Below are positions 1-8,149 of a stretch of DNA of 62,626 bases, one piece after another (positions within the stretch are counted from its first letter, which is position 1; every line of letters begins with the position of its first letter). A program made the position numbers and the translations under genes. The stretch comes from Bdellovibrionales bacterium (GTDB lineage Bacteria > Bdellovibrionota > Bdellovibrionia > Bdellovibrionales > Bdellovibrionaceae): assembly GCA_005793345.1 (NCBI GenBank), contig SXSU01000015.1, forward strand, positions 1-62,626. The letters are read 5' to 3'. The notes under the pieces are model-generated. The model searched no databases and was not told where the DNA came from. It was given only the letters and a program-made list of their open reading frames with translations.

Positions 1-1
1 A

Positions 2-217
2 GCAAGCGTGGATATTCAAACTGATAATTTAATTCAAAGAATTTTAAGAACAGATTTGATTGGAGTTACGCAATTGATTATTGCCCATAGATTAGAGACT
101 GTTCAGGATTGTGATAAAATTATTAAATTAGAACAGGGGCGTGTTGTTTCAGTTTCTAATGATAACAATAAAAACATAAGTATGTTTAGAGGACGTAATG
201 AAAGTGAAAAAATATAA
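2..217 (+). CDS. ABC transporter ATP-binding protein, C-terminal end (partial)
   Basis: The reading frame is open from the window edge, so only the last ~71 residues of an ABC transporter ATPase domain are present. The first residues read ASVDIQTDNLIQ, which matches the segment after Walker B and the D-loop, and is like the ATA(S)VDxxTDxLIQ form of ABCC/MRP-type exporters. This is followed by the switch histidine in IIAHRL and a short tail after the last strand (IIKLEQGRVV). The family couples ATP hydrolysis at the inner membrane to transport; the substrate cannot be deduced from this fragment. The GTG in the fragment is not a real start. The tail after GRV is about 24 residues of Asn/Ser/Lys-rich sequence. 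Downstream there is no gene for about 400 bases. Confidence 0.75.
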   Translation, partial: ASVDIQTDNLIQRILRTDLIGVTQLIIAHRLETVQDCDKIIKLEQGRVVSVSNDNNKNISMFRGRNESEKI

Positions 218-626
218 AGAGATAGAAATTAAAAATAGGGGACTAAATCATAGGCCGTTATTTTCCTGTTTTCCATAATAAACTCAGTTAATAAAAAGAT
301 GAATTTTTTAGAGACTCAATAAATATCTTTAGGCGTGAATAAATTGAATTTTAAACTTACCACTGTATTTAATTTTATTAGAGTTAACATAAATAATTTT
401 TTTGGATCTTTGATGTTGTGACGATCAATTACATTTCTGTAAAATATTGAATGAATATATTCTTGCAAAATAAGAATTGAAACTGAATCTTTTAATCAAT
501 TAATCCTTAGAGGATTAATTCCTTTAAGGATTAATGTTATAATAGCTGCAAAAAAATAAAGAGTAAAGATGAATAGGTGTTTCGGATAGTTAATTTTTTA
601 GTACGTTGAACTAAAAGGCTAGTTGG
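218..626. other. Non-coding stretch with a repeat remnant and a small hairpin
   Basis: No convincing gene lies here. Around 243-274 the sequence AATCATAGGCCGTTATTTTC followed by CTGTTT resembles the right arm and T-rich spacer of the intergenic hairpin family described at 4471. I read it as an eroded copy downstream of the ABC gene. At 499-519 ATTAATCC and GGATTAAT form an 8-bp stem, and a third GGATTAAT copy follows at 528-535. This may be a transcription terminator or a protein site, but there is no clear U tract. Confidence 0.35.
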
Positions 627-1433
627 TTAGATAAAAATATTTAAGTTTGTTACTAATAAATTTATAAAATTGTTCCACTCATTCAGTGAAATAGTAAATT
701 GTGAATTACATAAATTAAGATTTCTATTGAAGTTATTATTGGCTAAATTTAAAGTTAACTCTTTATGTAAATATGTTGAGTGTGGTATTAAGTTTAGATC
801 TGGTCCATCAAAAATATTTAAACCGATTCCAAAAATTAAATAATTTTTTGAACCTTGAGAAACTGTTTCTGTTAATAATCCTGAAATTTTATTATTCTCA
901 ATATAAATATCATTTGGTTCTTTGATTCTAAACTTAATAGTGGGCCAACATTCTTTTAGGCAGCAATATACTATTCTGCCAAAAATTAAAGTCAATTGTG
1001 GTGGTGGTGGTAATTGCAGTGGAATTGTAAAGCTTAAAAGCAAACTAGTTCCAATTAGAGGAGAGCTCCATGTATTTTGCCCCTGCCCCCTACCTCTTGA
1101 TTGATAATCACAAATATAAAAATGAGATAATTTTTTAAATTCAGTAGATCTGAGTGGGTAAAAACTTTTTTCTTGAGGGTGATTATTTAGGGTTCTTAAA
1201 AAATGATTTAAATTAAGATCTTCAGCTAATATATTGAGTGTTTTTAGGCTTTGGTCATCAAATTTTATTTGAGTAAAGTTTTGGTTTTTAAAATCTAAGT
1301 TATCTTTGGCCCAACTTTGAGTTGATTCGACTTCTGACATCCATTGGGCATAATATCCATTTGCCTTAAGCCAAATAAAAGTTTCATATCCAATTTTGAA
1401 TGGAATTTCTTTTTGCATAAAATTGCGAAGCAA
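627..1433 (-). CDS. birA: Biotin--[acetyl-CoA-carboxylase] ligase (BirA-type, no DNA-binding domain)
   Basis: This enzyme activates biotin with ATP and transfers it to the biotin carboxyl carrier protein of acetyl-CoA carboxylase. Family marks are an N-terminal VESTQSWAK segment, the adenylate-binding region SRGRGQGQNTWSSP (the GRGRxGRxW loop, here with a variant second half), KEPNDIY where most members have KWPNDIY, then KISGLLTE and IFGIGLNI. There is no N-terminal helix-turn-helix, so it should be a ligase only and not a repressor. The longest frame starts with TTG directly after the nadC stop. An ATG five codons inside (1418) is an equally possible start, and neither has a strong ribosome site. 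It is the last gene of the response regulator-nadC-birA set on the minus strand. Confidence 0.85.
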   Translation of the reverse strand: MLRNFMQKEIPFKIGYETFIWLKANGYYAQWMSEVESTQSWAKDNLDFKNQNFTQIKFDDQSLKTLNILAEDLNLNHFLRTLNNHPQEKSFYPLRSTEFKKLSHFYICDYQSRGRGQGQNTWSSPLIGTSLLLSFTIPLQLPPPPQLTLIFGRIVYCCLKECWPTIKFRIKEPNDIYIENNKISGLLTETVSQGSKNYLIFGIGLNIFDGPDLNLIPHSTYLHKELTLNLANNNFNRNLNLCNSQFTISLNEWNNFINLLVTNLNIFI

Positions 1434-2273
1434 TCAGGGTTGCGTGATAGAATTTTGCCAGTCAAACATCAAGCTTAAATCTGCGCATGGGGCGGAGTGT
1501 GTTAAGGCACCAACGCTAATATAATGAACTCCAAGTTCGGCAACAGATGCAACGCGATTTAAATTCATATTGCCGCTAGCTTCTGTTTCAATATGCGGTG
1601 GAATAAGTTTTAATGCTTCTTTCAATATTTCGTTATTCATATTATCAAGTAAAATTCTTTGGGCGCCAACTTGAACAGCTTCTTTTACACCTTCAAGAGA
1701 ATTAGCCTCAACTTCTATACTCTTATTAGAGTGGTTTCGAATTCTTTGAACTGCAGCAGTAATACCACCCATTACAGCTATGTGGTTATCTTTTATTAAA
1801 ATTGCTTCGGATAAATTTTGTCGGTGGTTATGGCCACCTCCATGGACAACCGCTCGCTTTTCTAGCTCACGGTAACCTGGTAATGTTTTTCGAGTATCTA
1901 AAAGTTTTGTTTTGGTATGAGAAATTTTTTCTACAAAACATCTTGTTAGACTAGCGATTCCAGATAAGTGACCTAGAAAATTTAATGCCACTCTCTCAGC
2001 TTTTAAAATCTGAATTAAATCACCGTGAATCGTACAAACTATTTGTTTATTTAAAACAACATCGCCTTCTTCAAACTTCCATAATAAACGCGCTTGCGAA
2101 TCTAAGGAGAGCATAACTTGTTCAAAAGTATTAGTCCCAGATAACACAAGATCTTCTTTGGCTATGAGTTTAGCAATACCTTGTCGAGGTAAAAGCGCTA
2201 AACTTTCAGTTGTTAAATCTCCAGTGGGCATATCTTCTTTTAATGCGGCCTTTATTAATTCGGTTAATGTCAT
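1434..2273 (-). CDS. nadC: Nicotinate-nucleotide diphosphorylase (quinolinate phosphoribosyltransferase)
   Basis: NadC converts quinolinate and PRPP to nicotinate mononucleotide in de novo NAD synthesis. The protein shows the family signature DTRKTLPGYRELEKRAV followed by GGGHNHRQNLSEAILIKDNH, and the C-terminal phosphate-binding strand region (VEANSLEGV, LLDNM, EASGNMNL, ISVGALTHSA). I chose the ATG at 2273 (MTLTELIK), which has GGAA about ten bases upstream and begins just after the stop of the preceding response regulator; the frame extends 15 codons further upstream, overlapping that gene. Length is about 280 residues, normal for the family. birA follows without a gap, so the two are probably co-translated. 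No nadA or nadB is in the window. Confidence 0.93.
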   Translation of the reverse strand: MTLTELIKAALKEDMPTGDLTTESLALLPRQGIAKLIAKEDLVLSGTNTFEQVMLSLDSQARLLWKFEEGDVVLNKQIVCTIHGDLIQILKAERVALNFLGHLSGIASLTRCFVEKISHTKTKLLDTRKTLPGYRELEKRAVVHGGGHNHRQNLSEAILIKDNHIAVMGGITAAVQRIRNHSNKSIEVEANSLEGVKEAVQVGAQRILLDNMNNEILKEALKLIPPHIETEASGNMNLNRVASVAELGVHYISVGALTHSAPCADLSLMFDWQNSITQP

Positions 2274-2277
2274 GAAA

Positions 2278-3294
2278 TTAAATATTTCCTTGATTTTTGG
2301 TGTCAGATTCAAGATCAATCATTAATTTTTGGATCTCTGATCTTATAACTCTTTCTGCAATTTCTGGCATCATTTTTCTTACCCAATGTTGTATACTCTC
2401 TTGAACTTGAGATCGAATAATATCTTGAAGATGCTTTTCATCAATTGATAGGGGAGCTATAGAAACTCCTTGTGAAGATTTTTCACCCATCAAAGGGTGA
2501 GGTTTGGGTCTGCGATGAATTGAGTGTGGTTTGAGAGATGCACTGCTATCTTCACTTCGATAAAAATCATCCATTGCAAGTTCATCTTCATTAATTGCAA
2601 CTTCTGCAACTTCTACATCGTATTGATCATCTTGAGGATCAATATTAAAAGTATTTTCAGATTTACTATGTAGATTTTTTTGAGACCAATTATCTAAATC
2701 ATCCATGTCACCACCTTCGTCTTCGTTGAGACTTGTTAAGGGCGAAATTTCTGGTGTGCTTTGATATATATTAGTAGAAGATTCTAACTCATCTATTTCA
2801 ATATTATTTTTGACTGGAGCTGCTTTACGAATTGCTGTAATTGAAGTTCCTTCAAAAGATTTTGAATTGTTATCATTATTAGTAATTTGAGGTAGAATTA
2901 GAAATTCACTGAGTTCTTGAGTGCTAGTTTTTGGAATAAGAAATTTAATTAATTTTCTAAGTTGATCTCGTTCAAATGGTTTTTCAATTTTACCATCAGA
3001 TTTGCAAAGTTTTGCTTTTTCTTCATCAAGATCCATAAAACTACTCCACATCAAAATGACAGGTAAGTTTTTAGTACTTGGATTATTTTTGATCTGAGAA
3101 CAAGCATCATAACCATTTATTTTTGATAATAATATATCTAAAAATACAATATCTGGTTGAAATTGTTTTATAGTAGGAAGAAGATCTTCACCAGACGGTA
3201 ATGTTTTAATTTCAACACCAAAGTCTTGTAGAGCGATTTGTAAGTTTTTTTTGATATTTAGACTTTCGTCTGCCAATAAGATGCGTAATGCCAT
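2278..3294 (-). CDS. Response regulator with receiver domain and PopZ-like C-terminal helix
   Basis: Residues 1 to about 120 form a CheY-like receiver domain: MALRILLADES carries the acidic pocket, VFLDILLSKINGYD the phospho-acceptor Asp, VILMWSSF the switch Ser position and KIEKPF the conserved Lys. A long acidic, Ser/Asn-rich, probably disordered linker follows. The last ~45 residues (SQVQESIQHWV...MMPEIAERVIRSEIQKLM) form an amphipathic helix resembling the DUF2497/PopZ-type C-terminal segment found in several deltaproteobacterial regulators, where it mediates oligomerisation. No DNA-binding output is visible. The start is set at MALRILL because the receiver fold begins there; 25 more codons are open upstream. 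It is divergent from the LptF/LptG gene and precedes nadC. The role is unknown; polar or motility signalling is a guess. Confidence 0.8.
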   Translation of the reverse strand: MALRILLADESLNIKKNLQIALQDFGVEIKTLPSGEDLLPTIKQFQPDIVFLDILLSKINGYDACSQIKNNPSTKNLPVILMWSSFMDLDEEKAKLCKSDGKIEKPFERDQLRKLIKFLIPKTSTQELSEFLILPQITNNDNNSKSFEGTSITAIRKAAPVKNNIEIDELESSTNIYQSTPEISPLTSLNEDEGGDMDDLDNWSQKNLHSKSENTFNIDPQDDQYDVEVAEVAINEDELAMDDFYRSEDSSASLKPHSIHRRPKPHPLMGEKSSQGVSIAPLSIDEKHLQDIIRSQVQESIQHWVRKMMPEIAERVIRSEIQKLMIDLESDTKNQGNI

Positions 3295-3390
3295 ATTTTG
3301 AGTAGATAAGGATTTTAAAACCGAGTCAAGGAAGAAATATTTGAAAACTTTTGGATTTTTCAGGAACATTATGAATTAAGGGGTACGTAG

Positions 3391-4473
3391 ATGATTCAAA
3401 TCATGGATCGATATATTCTAAAAATATTCTTCACATATTTTGTGGCAGGAATTATTGTTTTTGTAACAATTTTTTTAGCGATAAATGCGATGTCTTTAAA
3501 TATGGAATACCCCCAGGCTGCAGGTTCTGCAGTTTTAGAATACTATTTATCTTTTTTGCCAGAGATACTTTATCAAATGATACCGATGGGCTGTTTAGTG
3601 GGAGTGGTATTTACATTAAGTTCACTCAATAAAACCCATGAATTAATGGCTCTTTTTGCTTCGGGTATTAGTTTAGTGAGAATAACAATACCCATTTTAA
3701 TTTCGATTTTATGTTTTTCAATTTTAGCTTTTACATTAGCTGATGAAAGTTTACCTCGCTTTGTGCAAAAGAAAAATTTTATTTTTTATCATCAAATAAA
3801 AATGAAACCAGCACAGTATTCAACTGTTAAAACAGATCGAATTTGGTATCGATCAAAAAATACTATTTTTAATATTAAAACAATTAATCGCTCAAAAAAA
3901 ATGGCAGAAGGTTTAACGCTTTATCAATTTAATGAGGCGTGGGATTTAGTGCAAATGATCACCGCTGAAAAAATTAGTTTATTAGGTCAGCAATGGAAAT
4001 TATTAAAAGGATCAGTAACTTTATTTACTGATAAATCTAGTTTTCCTTTAACTCAAGATTTTAAAGAAAAAACAATAGTAATAGATGAAGAACTTCAAGA
4101 TATTCAGTCTTCATTTAATTCTGTTGATGTTCTAAGTTTAAAGGATTTAAAAAAATATATTCAAAAAAATAAAGAAGCAGGTCTTGATACATTGTCTCTT
4201 GAGGTTGGGTATCATGATAAATTTGCTTTTGCTTGTACTGCATTGGTAATGATTTTAATTGGAATTCCATTTAGTGTGACCCACTCAAGGGGAGGCGGAG
4301 GATTATTAAATGCAGGTTTTTCAATATTATTGGTTGTTGTATTTTGGGTGTTAAGAAATTCTTCGTTAACTTTGGGGCACCATGGAAGTATTCCCCCAAT
4401 TTTGGCAGCTTGGGGGCCAAATATTCTTATGGGAATTGTTGCGGTGACTTTGATGAGTCGGCAAAAGAAATAA
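3391..4473 (+). CDS. lptG: LptF/LptG family lipopolysaccharide export permease
   Basis: This is a YjgP/YjgQ-family permease of the Lpt machine, which extracts lipopolysaccharide from the inner membrane together with LptB and LptC. The start MDRYILKIFFTYF, the coupling-helix region ALFASGISLVRI and the layout (three N-terminal membrane helices, a periplasmic beta-jellyroll domain from about residue 110 to 270, then three C-terminal helices) fit the family. LptF and LptG cannot be separated with certainty; the DRYI start favours LptG. AAGGGG at 3378-3383 supports the ATG at 3391 (MIQIMDRY). The partner permease, lptB and lptC are not in the window. The TAA stop is also the first three bases of the palindromic repeat that follows. 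Confidence 0.85.
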   Translation: MIQIMDRYILKIFFTYFVAGIIVFVTIFLAINAMSLNMEYPQAAGSAVLEYYLSFLPEILYQMIPMGCLVGVVFTLSSLNKTHELMALFASGISLVRITIPILISILCFSILAFTLADESLPRFVQKKNFIFYHQIKMKPAQYSTVKTDRIWYRSKNTIFNIKTINRSKKMAEGLTLYQFNEAWDLVQMITAEKISLLGQQWKLLKGSVTLFTDKSSFPLTQDFKEKTIVIDEELQDIQSSFNSVDVLSLKDLKKYIQKNKEAGLDTLSLEVGYHDKFAFACTALVMILIGIPFSVTHSRGGGGLLNAGFSILLVVVFWVLRNSSLTLGHHGSIPPILAAWGPNILMGIVAVTLMSRQKK

Positions 4474-4875
4474 CAGCTCATGATTAAGTCTGATCGCTTC
4501 GCGATTATATCAGACATAATCATGAGCTGTTATTTTCTTGTTTGTTTGGGGTGATCTTTGATCACCCTGTTTATTCAGCTCAAGATTAAGTCTGATCGCT
4601 TCGCGATTATATCAGACATAATCATGAGCTGTTATTTTCTTGTTTGTTCGGGGTGATCTTTGATCACCCTGTTTATTCAGCTCAAGATTAAGTCTGATCG
4701 CTTCGCGATTATATCAGACATAATCATGAGCTGTTATTTTCTTGTTTGTTTGGGGTGATCTTTGATCACCCTGTTTATTCAGCTCAAGATTAAGTCTGAT
4801 TACTTCGCGATTATATGCGAGACATAATCATATGCCGTTTTTTCTTGTTTGTTGCGGTGATTTTTGAATCACACT
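4471..4875 (+). repeat. Four tandem 102-bp units of a two-hairpin intergenic repeat
   Basis: The core GATTAAGTCTGATCGCTTCG recurs at 4482, 4584, 4686 and, degenerate, at 4788, an exact 102-base period. Each unit holds hairpin A, whose outer arms TAACAGCTCATGATTA and TAATCATGAGCTGTTA are perfect complements around an inner ATCGC-TTC-GCGAT stem (4471-4532 in unit 1). A T-rich spacer (TTATTTTCTTGTTTG) follows, then hairpin B, GGGTGATC-TTT-GATCACCC (4549-4567 in unit 1). The fourth unit has decayed in both hairpins. The array fills the space between the permease and def. Related elements occur at 243, 7672, 15486, 26448 and 62341. It probably acts as a terminator or mRNA end-stabiliser in the REP/BIME manner; mobility is not shown. 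Confidence 0.93.
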
Positions 4876-5035
4876 GTATTACTATTCGTGTTTAAGTCTG
4901 AAAGATAAATTGATTTACAGCAGGGTGAGTTTGATATAGTATTTTGCGAAATGCATTGTAATATAATTTTTATCATAAACCGAATGGTGATCATAGTTTT
5001 AGATTAAAAAATATAATTAAGGAGTAATTGTTAAA

Positions 5036-5632
5036 ATGTCTATTCTTCCGATACTTACATTTCCTGATCCTCGACTCAGAGAAATTTCAAAACCTGTAAA
5101 TTCTGTAACTTCTGAAATGGCAAATTTTGCACAGGATATGCTTGATACAATGTATGATGCTCATGGCATTGGTTTAGCTGCACCCCAAGTGGATCGACTG
5201 ATTCGTCTTATTGTGATTGATATTCGAAGACCAATTTCAGGTGAAACTTTAGAAGAGTTTGAGGAAGATGTTAAAGATGATCCCTTAACCGATCTTGAAA
5301 AAAAGGTCCAGTTTCCTCTTATTTTATTTAATCCAGTTGTCGTTAAAGGCGAGGGTAAGAATACTTATGAAGAAGGGTGTTTGAGTGTACCGGGGTATAC
5401 TGAAACTGTTGAACGATATAATTTGGTTGAAATAGAAGCGCTCAATGAAAAAAATGAAAAAATTAAAATTAAAACTGATGGGTTATTAGCTATTTGTATT
5501 CAACATGAAATGGATCATCTTGAAGGAAAATTATTTATAGATCGAATTAGTAAGCTAAAATCCAATCGAATTAAAGATAAAATTAAAAAAGTTGGTTATC
5601 CCAAAAAACATAAAACGAATAAGGATTTGTAA
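5036..5632 (+). CDS. def: Peptide deformylase
   Basis: Removes the N-formyl group from nascent proteins. All three catalytic motifs are visible: GIGLAAPQV, EEGCLSVPG (metal-binding Cys) and QHEMDHLEGKLF (two His ligands and the catalytic Glu). The 198 residues are slightly above the usual 165-190 because of an acidic insertion after VIDIRRP and a Lys-rich tail. AAGGAG at 5019-5024 sits 11 bases before the ATG. fmt starts three bases after the stop, the classic def-fmt pairing in which one enzyme adds and the other removes the formyl group. Confidence 0.97.
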   Translation: MSILPILTFPDPRLREISKPVNSVTSEMANFAQDMLDTMYDAHGIGLAAPQVDRLIRLIVIDIRRPISGETLEEFEEDVKDDPLTDLEKKVQFPLILFNPVVVKGEGKNTYEEGCLSVPGYTETVERYNLVEIEALNEKNEKIKIKTDGLLAICIQHEMDHLEGKLFIDRISKLKSNRIKDKIKKVGYPKKHKTNKDL

Positions 5633-5635
5633 AAA

Positions 5636-6637
5636 ATGAGTAAGGTGCGTGTTGTATTTTTAGGTACTCCTGAGTTTGCTGTCTCTTGTTTAAAAGCAAT
5701 GTACGAGGATGAGCATATTGAGTTGGTAGGTGTTGTGACTCAACCCGATCGACCAGCAGGACGAAAAATGCAATTACAACCCTCAGCTGTAAAGAATTTT
5801 TGTGTCAATCAAGGTATACGAGTAATTTCACCTGATTCTGTAAATACAGAAATCATATTAAATACTATTGAATCATGGTCAGCAGAAATTGCAGTCGTCG
5901 TTGCTTTTGGACAGCTATTAACAGAGAAATTTTTAAAAATTTTTCCACTAGGAGCCGTAAATGTACATGCCAGTTTGTTGCCACGCTGGAGAGGGGCCGC
6001 TCCCATTCAGAGATCCATAGAAAACGGTGATTTAGAAACTGGTGTTTGTCTGCAAAAAATAGTTAAAAAACTGGATGCTGGTGATGTCTTGGGATTTCGA
6101 AAAATCGAAATTTCTGAGGAGATGGATGCGCAAATTCTACATGATGAACTTGCGTTGTTAGGTCAAAACTTATTACATGTTGAATTAATGGATTATGTGC
6201 GAGGAAATTTAACTGGTGTGCCTCAAGAGCCAAAAGATGTAACATATGCTAAAAAAATTGATAAATCTGAGAGTCACATAGATTGGACTTTATCCTCTAA
6301 ACAAATTCATAATAAAATAAAAGCATTTGTAATGGGCCCTGGGTGTTGGACTTTTTTACCTCAAAAAGAAGATAAAAAGGAATTAAAGAAAGATACTCCT
6401 CAAAAATTAAAAATTCATAAAGTCAAAATTATTGATAATTTAATTGAGCAACAGATTTCAAATATAAGTTTTTTTCAATGTGGAGAAGTTATTAAGGCCG
6501 AAGGGAATGAGTGTTGGATTAAGACTAACGATGGCGCTATTAAATTGATTGAAGTTCAACCAGAATCAAGAAATAAAATGAATGTCGCAGATTTTTTAAA
6601 AGGTAATTATATTTCAGTTGGTTCGAGACTAACTTAA
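5636..6637 (+). CDS. fmt: Methionyl-tRNA formyltransferase
   Basis: Transfers a formyl group from 10-formyl-tetrahydrofolate to initiator Met-tRNA. The N-terminal Rossmann domain begins VVFLGTPEFAV, contains the TQPDRPAGR loop and the folate-site signature HASLLPRWRGAAPIQRSI, then the LDAGD segment. The C-terminal OB-fold domain starts near residue 205 (TYAKKIDKSESHIDW). A Lys-rich insertion around residues 240-265 makes the protein somewhat longer than the usual ~315 residues. AAGGA inside the end of def serves as ribosome site, so the pair is translationally linked. The stop region overlaps the convergent adenosyltransferase gene by four bases. Confidence 0.97.
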   Translation: MSKVRVVFLGTPEFAVSCLKAMYEDEHIELVGVVTQPDRPAGRKMQLQPSAVKNFCVNQGIRVISPDSVNTEIILNTIESWSAEIAVVVAFGQLLTEKFLKIFPLGAVNVHASLLPRWRGAAPIQRSIENGDLETGVCLQKIVKKLDAGDVLGFRKIEISEEMDAQILHDELALLGQNLLHVELMDYVRGNLTGVPQEPKDVTYAKKIDKSESHIDWTLSSKQIHNKIKAFVMGPGCWTFLPQKEDKKELKKDTPQKLKIHKVKIIDNLIEQQISNISFFQCGEVIKAEGNECWIKTNDGAIKLIEVQPESRNKMNVADFLKGNYISVGSRLT

Positions 6638-7275
6638 CTGCTAGTCCAAAGAGTTTCAGAATTATTAGTTTTAAAATTTAACCATCTCGATAAAACGAAA
6701 AAATAATCACTTAAACGATTTAAATATTTTAAAATATGCTGGTATTTATTTTCAATAGATTGATCTATAATTTTTTCATCTGATGAAAAGCCTTCACATT
6801 CAGTTGTGAATTGACTTTGAATGTGATCAAGCAAACTCACTAATTCTCGCTCGGCACGTCGACAGACTGTTCGACAAATATGAGCTTGAGTCGCGCAAAT
6901 ATCTCCTTGAGGTAGAATAAAGTTTTTTAGTGGAGTAAGTGAAGCCTCCCAAGTATCTATTTGTAATTCAAGATCAGAAACTGATTTATCAGAAAGTGGT
7001 GGTAATTTTTTAATCCATTCATGATTATCGCAAGCAAGTAAACTCCCAATATTAAATAATTCATTTTGTATTTTCGAAAGATTTATATGAATTGTGGTTT
7101 GAAGAGTTTTTTCAATTTTAATAGAAATTGAAGTAAGGGCAATTAAATGTCCAAGGTGAGCATTCAACTCATCAATACAACCGTAAGTAACTAAGCGAGG
7201 GTCATTTTTACTAACCCTCTTGCCGCCAATAAGGCCCGATTTACCTTCATCGCCTGACTTAGTATAAATTTTCAT
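6634..7275 (-). CDS. Cob(I)yrinic acid a,c-diamide adenosyltransferase (PduO type)
   Basis: This enzyme makes adenosylcobalamin from cob(I)alamin and ATP. The N-terminal ATP-binding segment MKIYTKSGDEGKSGLIGG, the YGCIDELNAHLG helix, ILPQGD and CRTVCRRAERELV followed by YLNRLSDYFFVLSRWLN are all typical of the PduO/MMAB fold (TKxGDxGxTxL, VDELNAxLG, RRAER, NRLSD). It overlaps the upstream small gene by four bases (ATGA junction), so the two are co-translated, and overlaps the 3' end of fmt on the other strand. Its presence suggests use of a B12-dependent enzyme; no corrin synthesis gene is seen nearby. Confidence 0.92.
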   Translation of the reverse strand: MKIYTKSGDEGKSGLIGGKRVSKNDPRLVTYGCIDELNAHLGHLIALTSISIKIEKTLQTTIHINLSKIQNELFNIGSLLACDNHEWIKKLPPLSDKSVSDLELQIDTWEASLTPLKNFILPQGDICATQAHICRTVCRRAERELVSLLDHIQSQFTTECEGFSSDEKIIDQSIENKYQHILKYLNRLSDYFFVLSRWLNFKTNNSETLWTSS

Positions 7276-7577
7276 GCTGCTGTTTTATTACCAGAAGAAG
7301 GTTGTAAGATTCCTCGGGATTGAAATACTTTAAGGCAATCATCCCAGAATTTTTCTTTTAGTGGCAATTCTTTTGGTGTTAATCGAACTGGTGGAAAATT
7401 TTTTGTTTCACAAAATTTAGTAAAATCATCTTGGCTTCCAAACTTTACGACTTTAATTAATAAATTAAAGTGAACATCAGTTAATGGCTTACCATCAACT
7501 AACATTTTCTTAAGTCCACCCTCTGGGGTTTGAGTTAAAAACTCATATAAACTTGGAACATCAAACTGTGTACTCAT
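7272..7577 (-). CDS. Conserved-looking small protein of unknown function
   Basis: A 101-residue cytoplasmic-looking protein without signal peptide or membrane segment. I do not recognise it. It is rich in Lys, Phe and Leu, with a predicted helical pattern (YEFLTQTPEGGLKKMLVDG, HFNLLIKVVKFGSQDDFTKF). Translation is well supported: a strong AAGGAGG lies directly before the ATG, and the stop overlaps the start of the adenosyltransferase by four bases. That coupling suggests a shared expression unit, not necessarily a shared pathway. Confidence 0.7.
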   Translation of the reverse strand: MSTQFDVPSLYEFLTQTPEGGLKKMLVDGKPLTDVHFNLLIKVVKFGSQDDFTKFCETKNFPPVRLTPKELPLKEKFWDDCLKVFQSRGILQPSSGNKTAA

Positions 7578-7671
7578 TTATTCCTCCTTTTTGTATTGTT
7601 TTCTCGAACATACTTTTCGGCAAGAATAAAATTCTCCACAGTCTGTGTTGTAATGAACTAGACCTATCAAT

Positions 7672-7702
7672 TAGTCCAGACTTAATCATGAGCAGTTATT
7701 CG
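7672..7702 (-). repeat. Half copy of the intergenic hairpin family
   Basis: Read on the minus strand this is AATAACTGCTCATGATTAAG followed by TCTGG, the left arm of hairpin A. The loop and right arm are lost. The stop codon of the neighbouring secreted-protein gene (TTA at 7696-7698 on the plus strand) lies inside the arm, as at other loci. Confidence 0.7.
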
Positions 7703-8094
7703 CAAATATCTGTCCTAGATAAATCACTTTCGATAATATCTATTGCATCAGCAACTTCACTACTTTTTGTTTTATCAGCTTGAGCCTCAATTTGAGAAGT
7801 GATTGATAAAACTTCTTGAGCATAAGCAATTTTGTCTGTGTCGGCATTATCACAATAGTCCAGTTCAATTTGGCGAATAGCAACTTGCTCTGATAAATCA
7901 GAAAGAGTTGATAGAAGATCATTTAATTTTTGCTGATCTTCTTGAGCCGCATCGATTTTACCAAGAGTATTATATAACTCGACATCTGAAGGTTCATCGA
8001 CTGATACTGCATTAGAGTTTGAACCTAAGCTCAACATAGTTGCGCTGACTAATAAGCCTAAAGCTAATTTATTTAAATTTTTTTGAGTCAACAT
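7696..8094 (-). CDS. Small secreted protein, unknown function
   Basis: A 132-residue protein with a clear Sec signal peptide (KKNL-type N terminus, hydrophobic core LALGLLVSATMLSL, likely cleavage after SNAVS or nearby). The mature part is acidic and mostly helical, and contains two cysteines (ELDYCDNAD and the C-terminal RTDICE) that could form a disulfide. AAAGGACAA precedes the ATG. It is the third of three consecutive minus-strand genes for secreted proteins (with 8150 and 8565), with intergenic gaps of 55 and 70 bases, so an operon is plausible. I do not recognise the family. Confidence 0.72.
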   Translation of the reverse strand: MLTQKNLNKLALGLLVSATMLSLGSNSNAVSVDEPSDVELYNTLGKIDAAQEDQQKLNDLLSTLSDLSEQVAIRQIELDYCDNADTDKIAYAQEVLSITSQIEAQADKTKSSEVADAIDIIESDLSRTDICE

Positions 8095-8149
8095 CTTATT
8101 GTCCTTTGTCTATTTTAATATGTTATTAAAATTTTTTTTTTATAATTTT

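Noticed and set aside
4212..4523. Minus-strand frame opposite the end of the LptF/G gene
   Set aside because: It lies inside the permease gene and ends in the repeat; the amino acid content is that of a shadow frame.
4471..4875. Regular 102-bp repeats that might be a CRISPR array
   Set aside because: The whole unit repeats, including what would be the spacer, each unit contains two palindromes, and no cas gene is near. It is a tandem copy of an intergenic hairpin pair.
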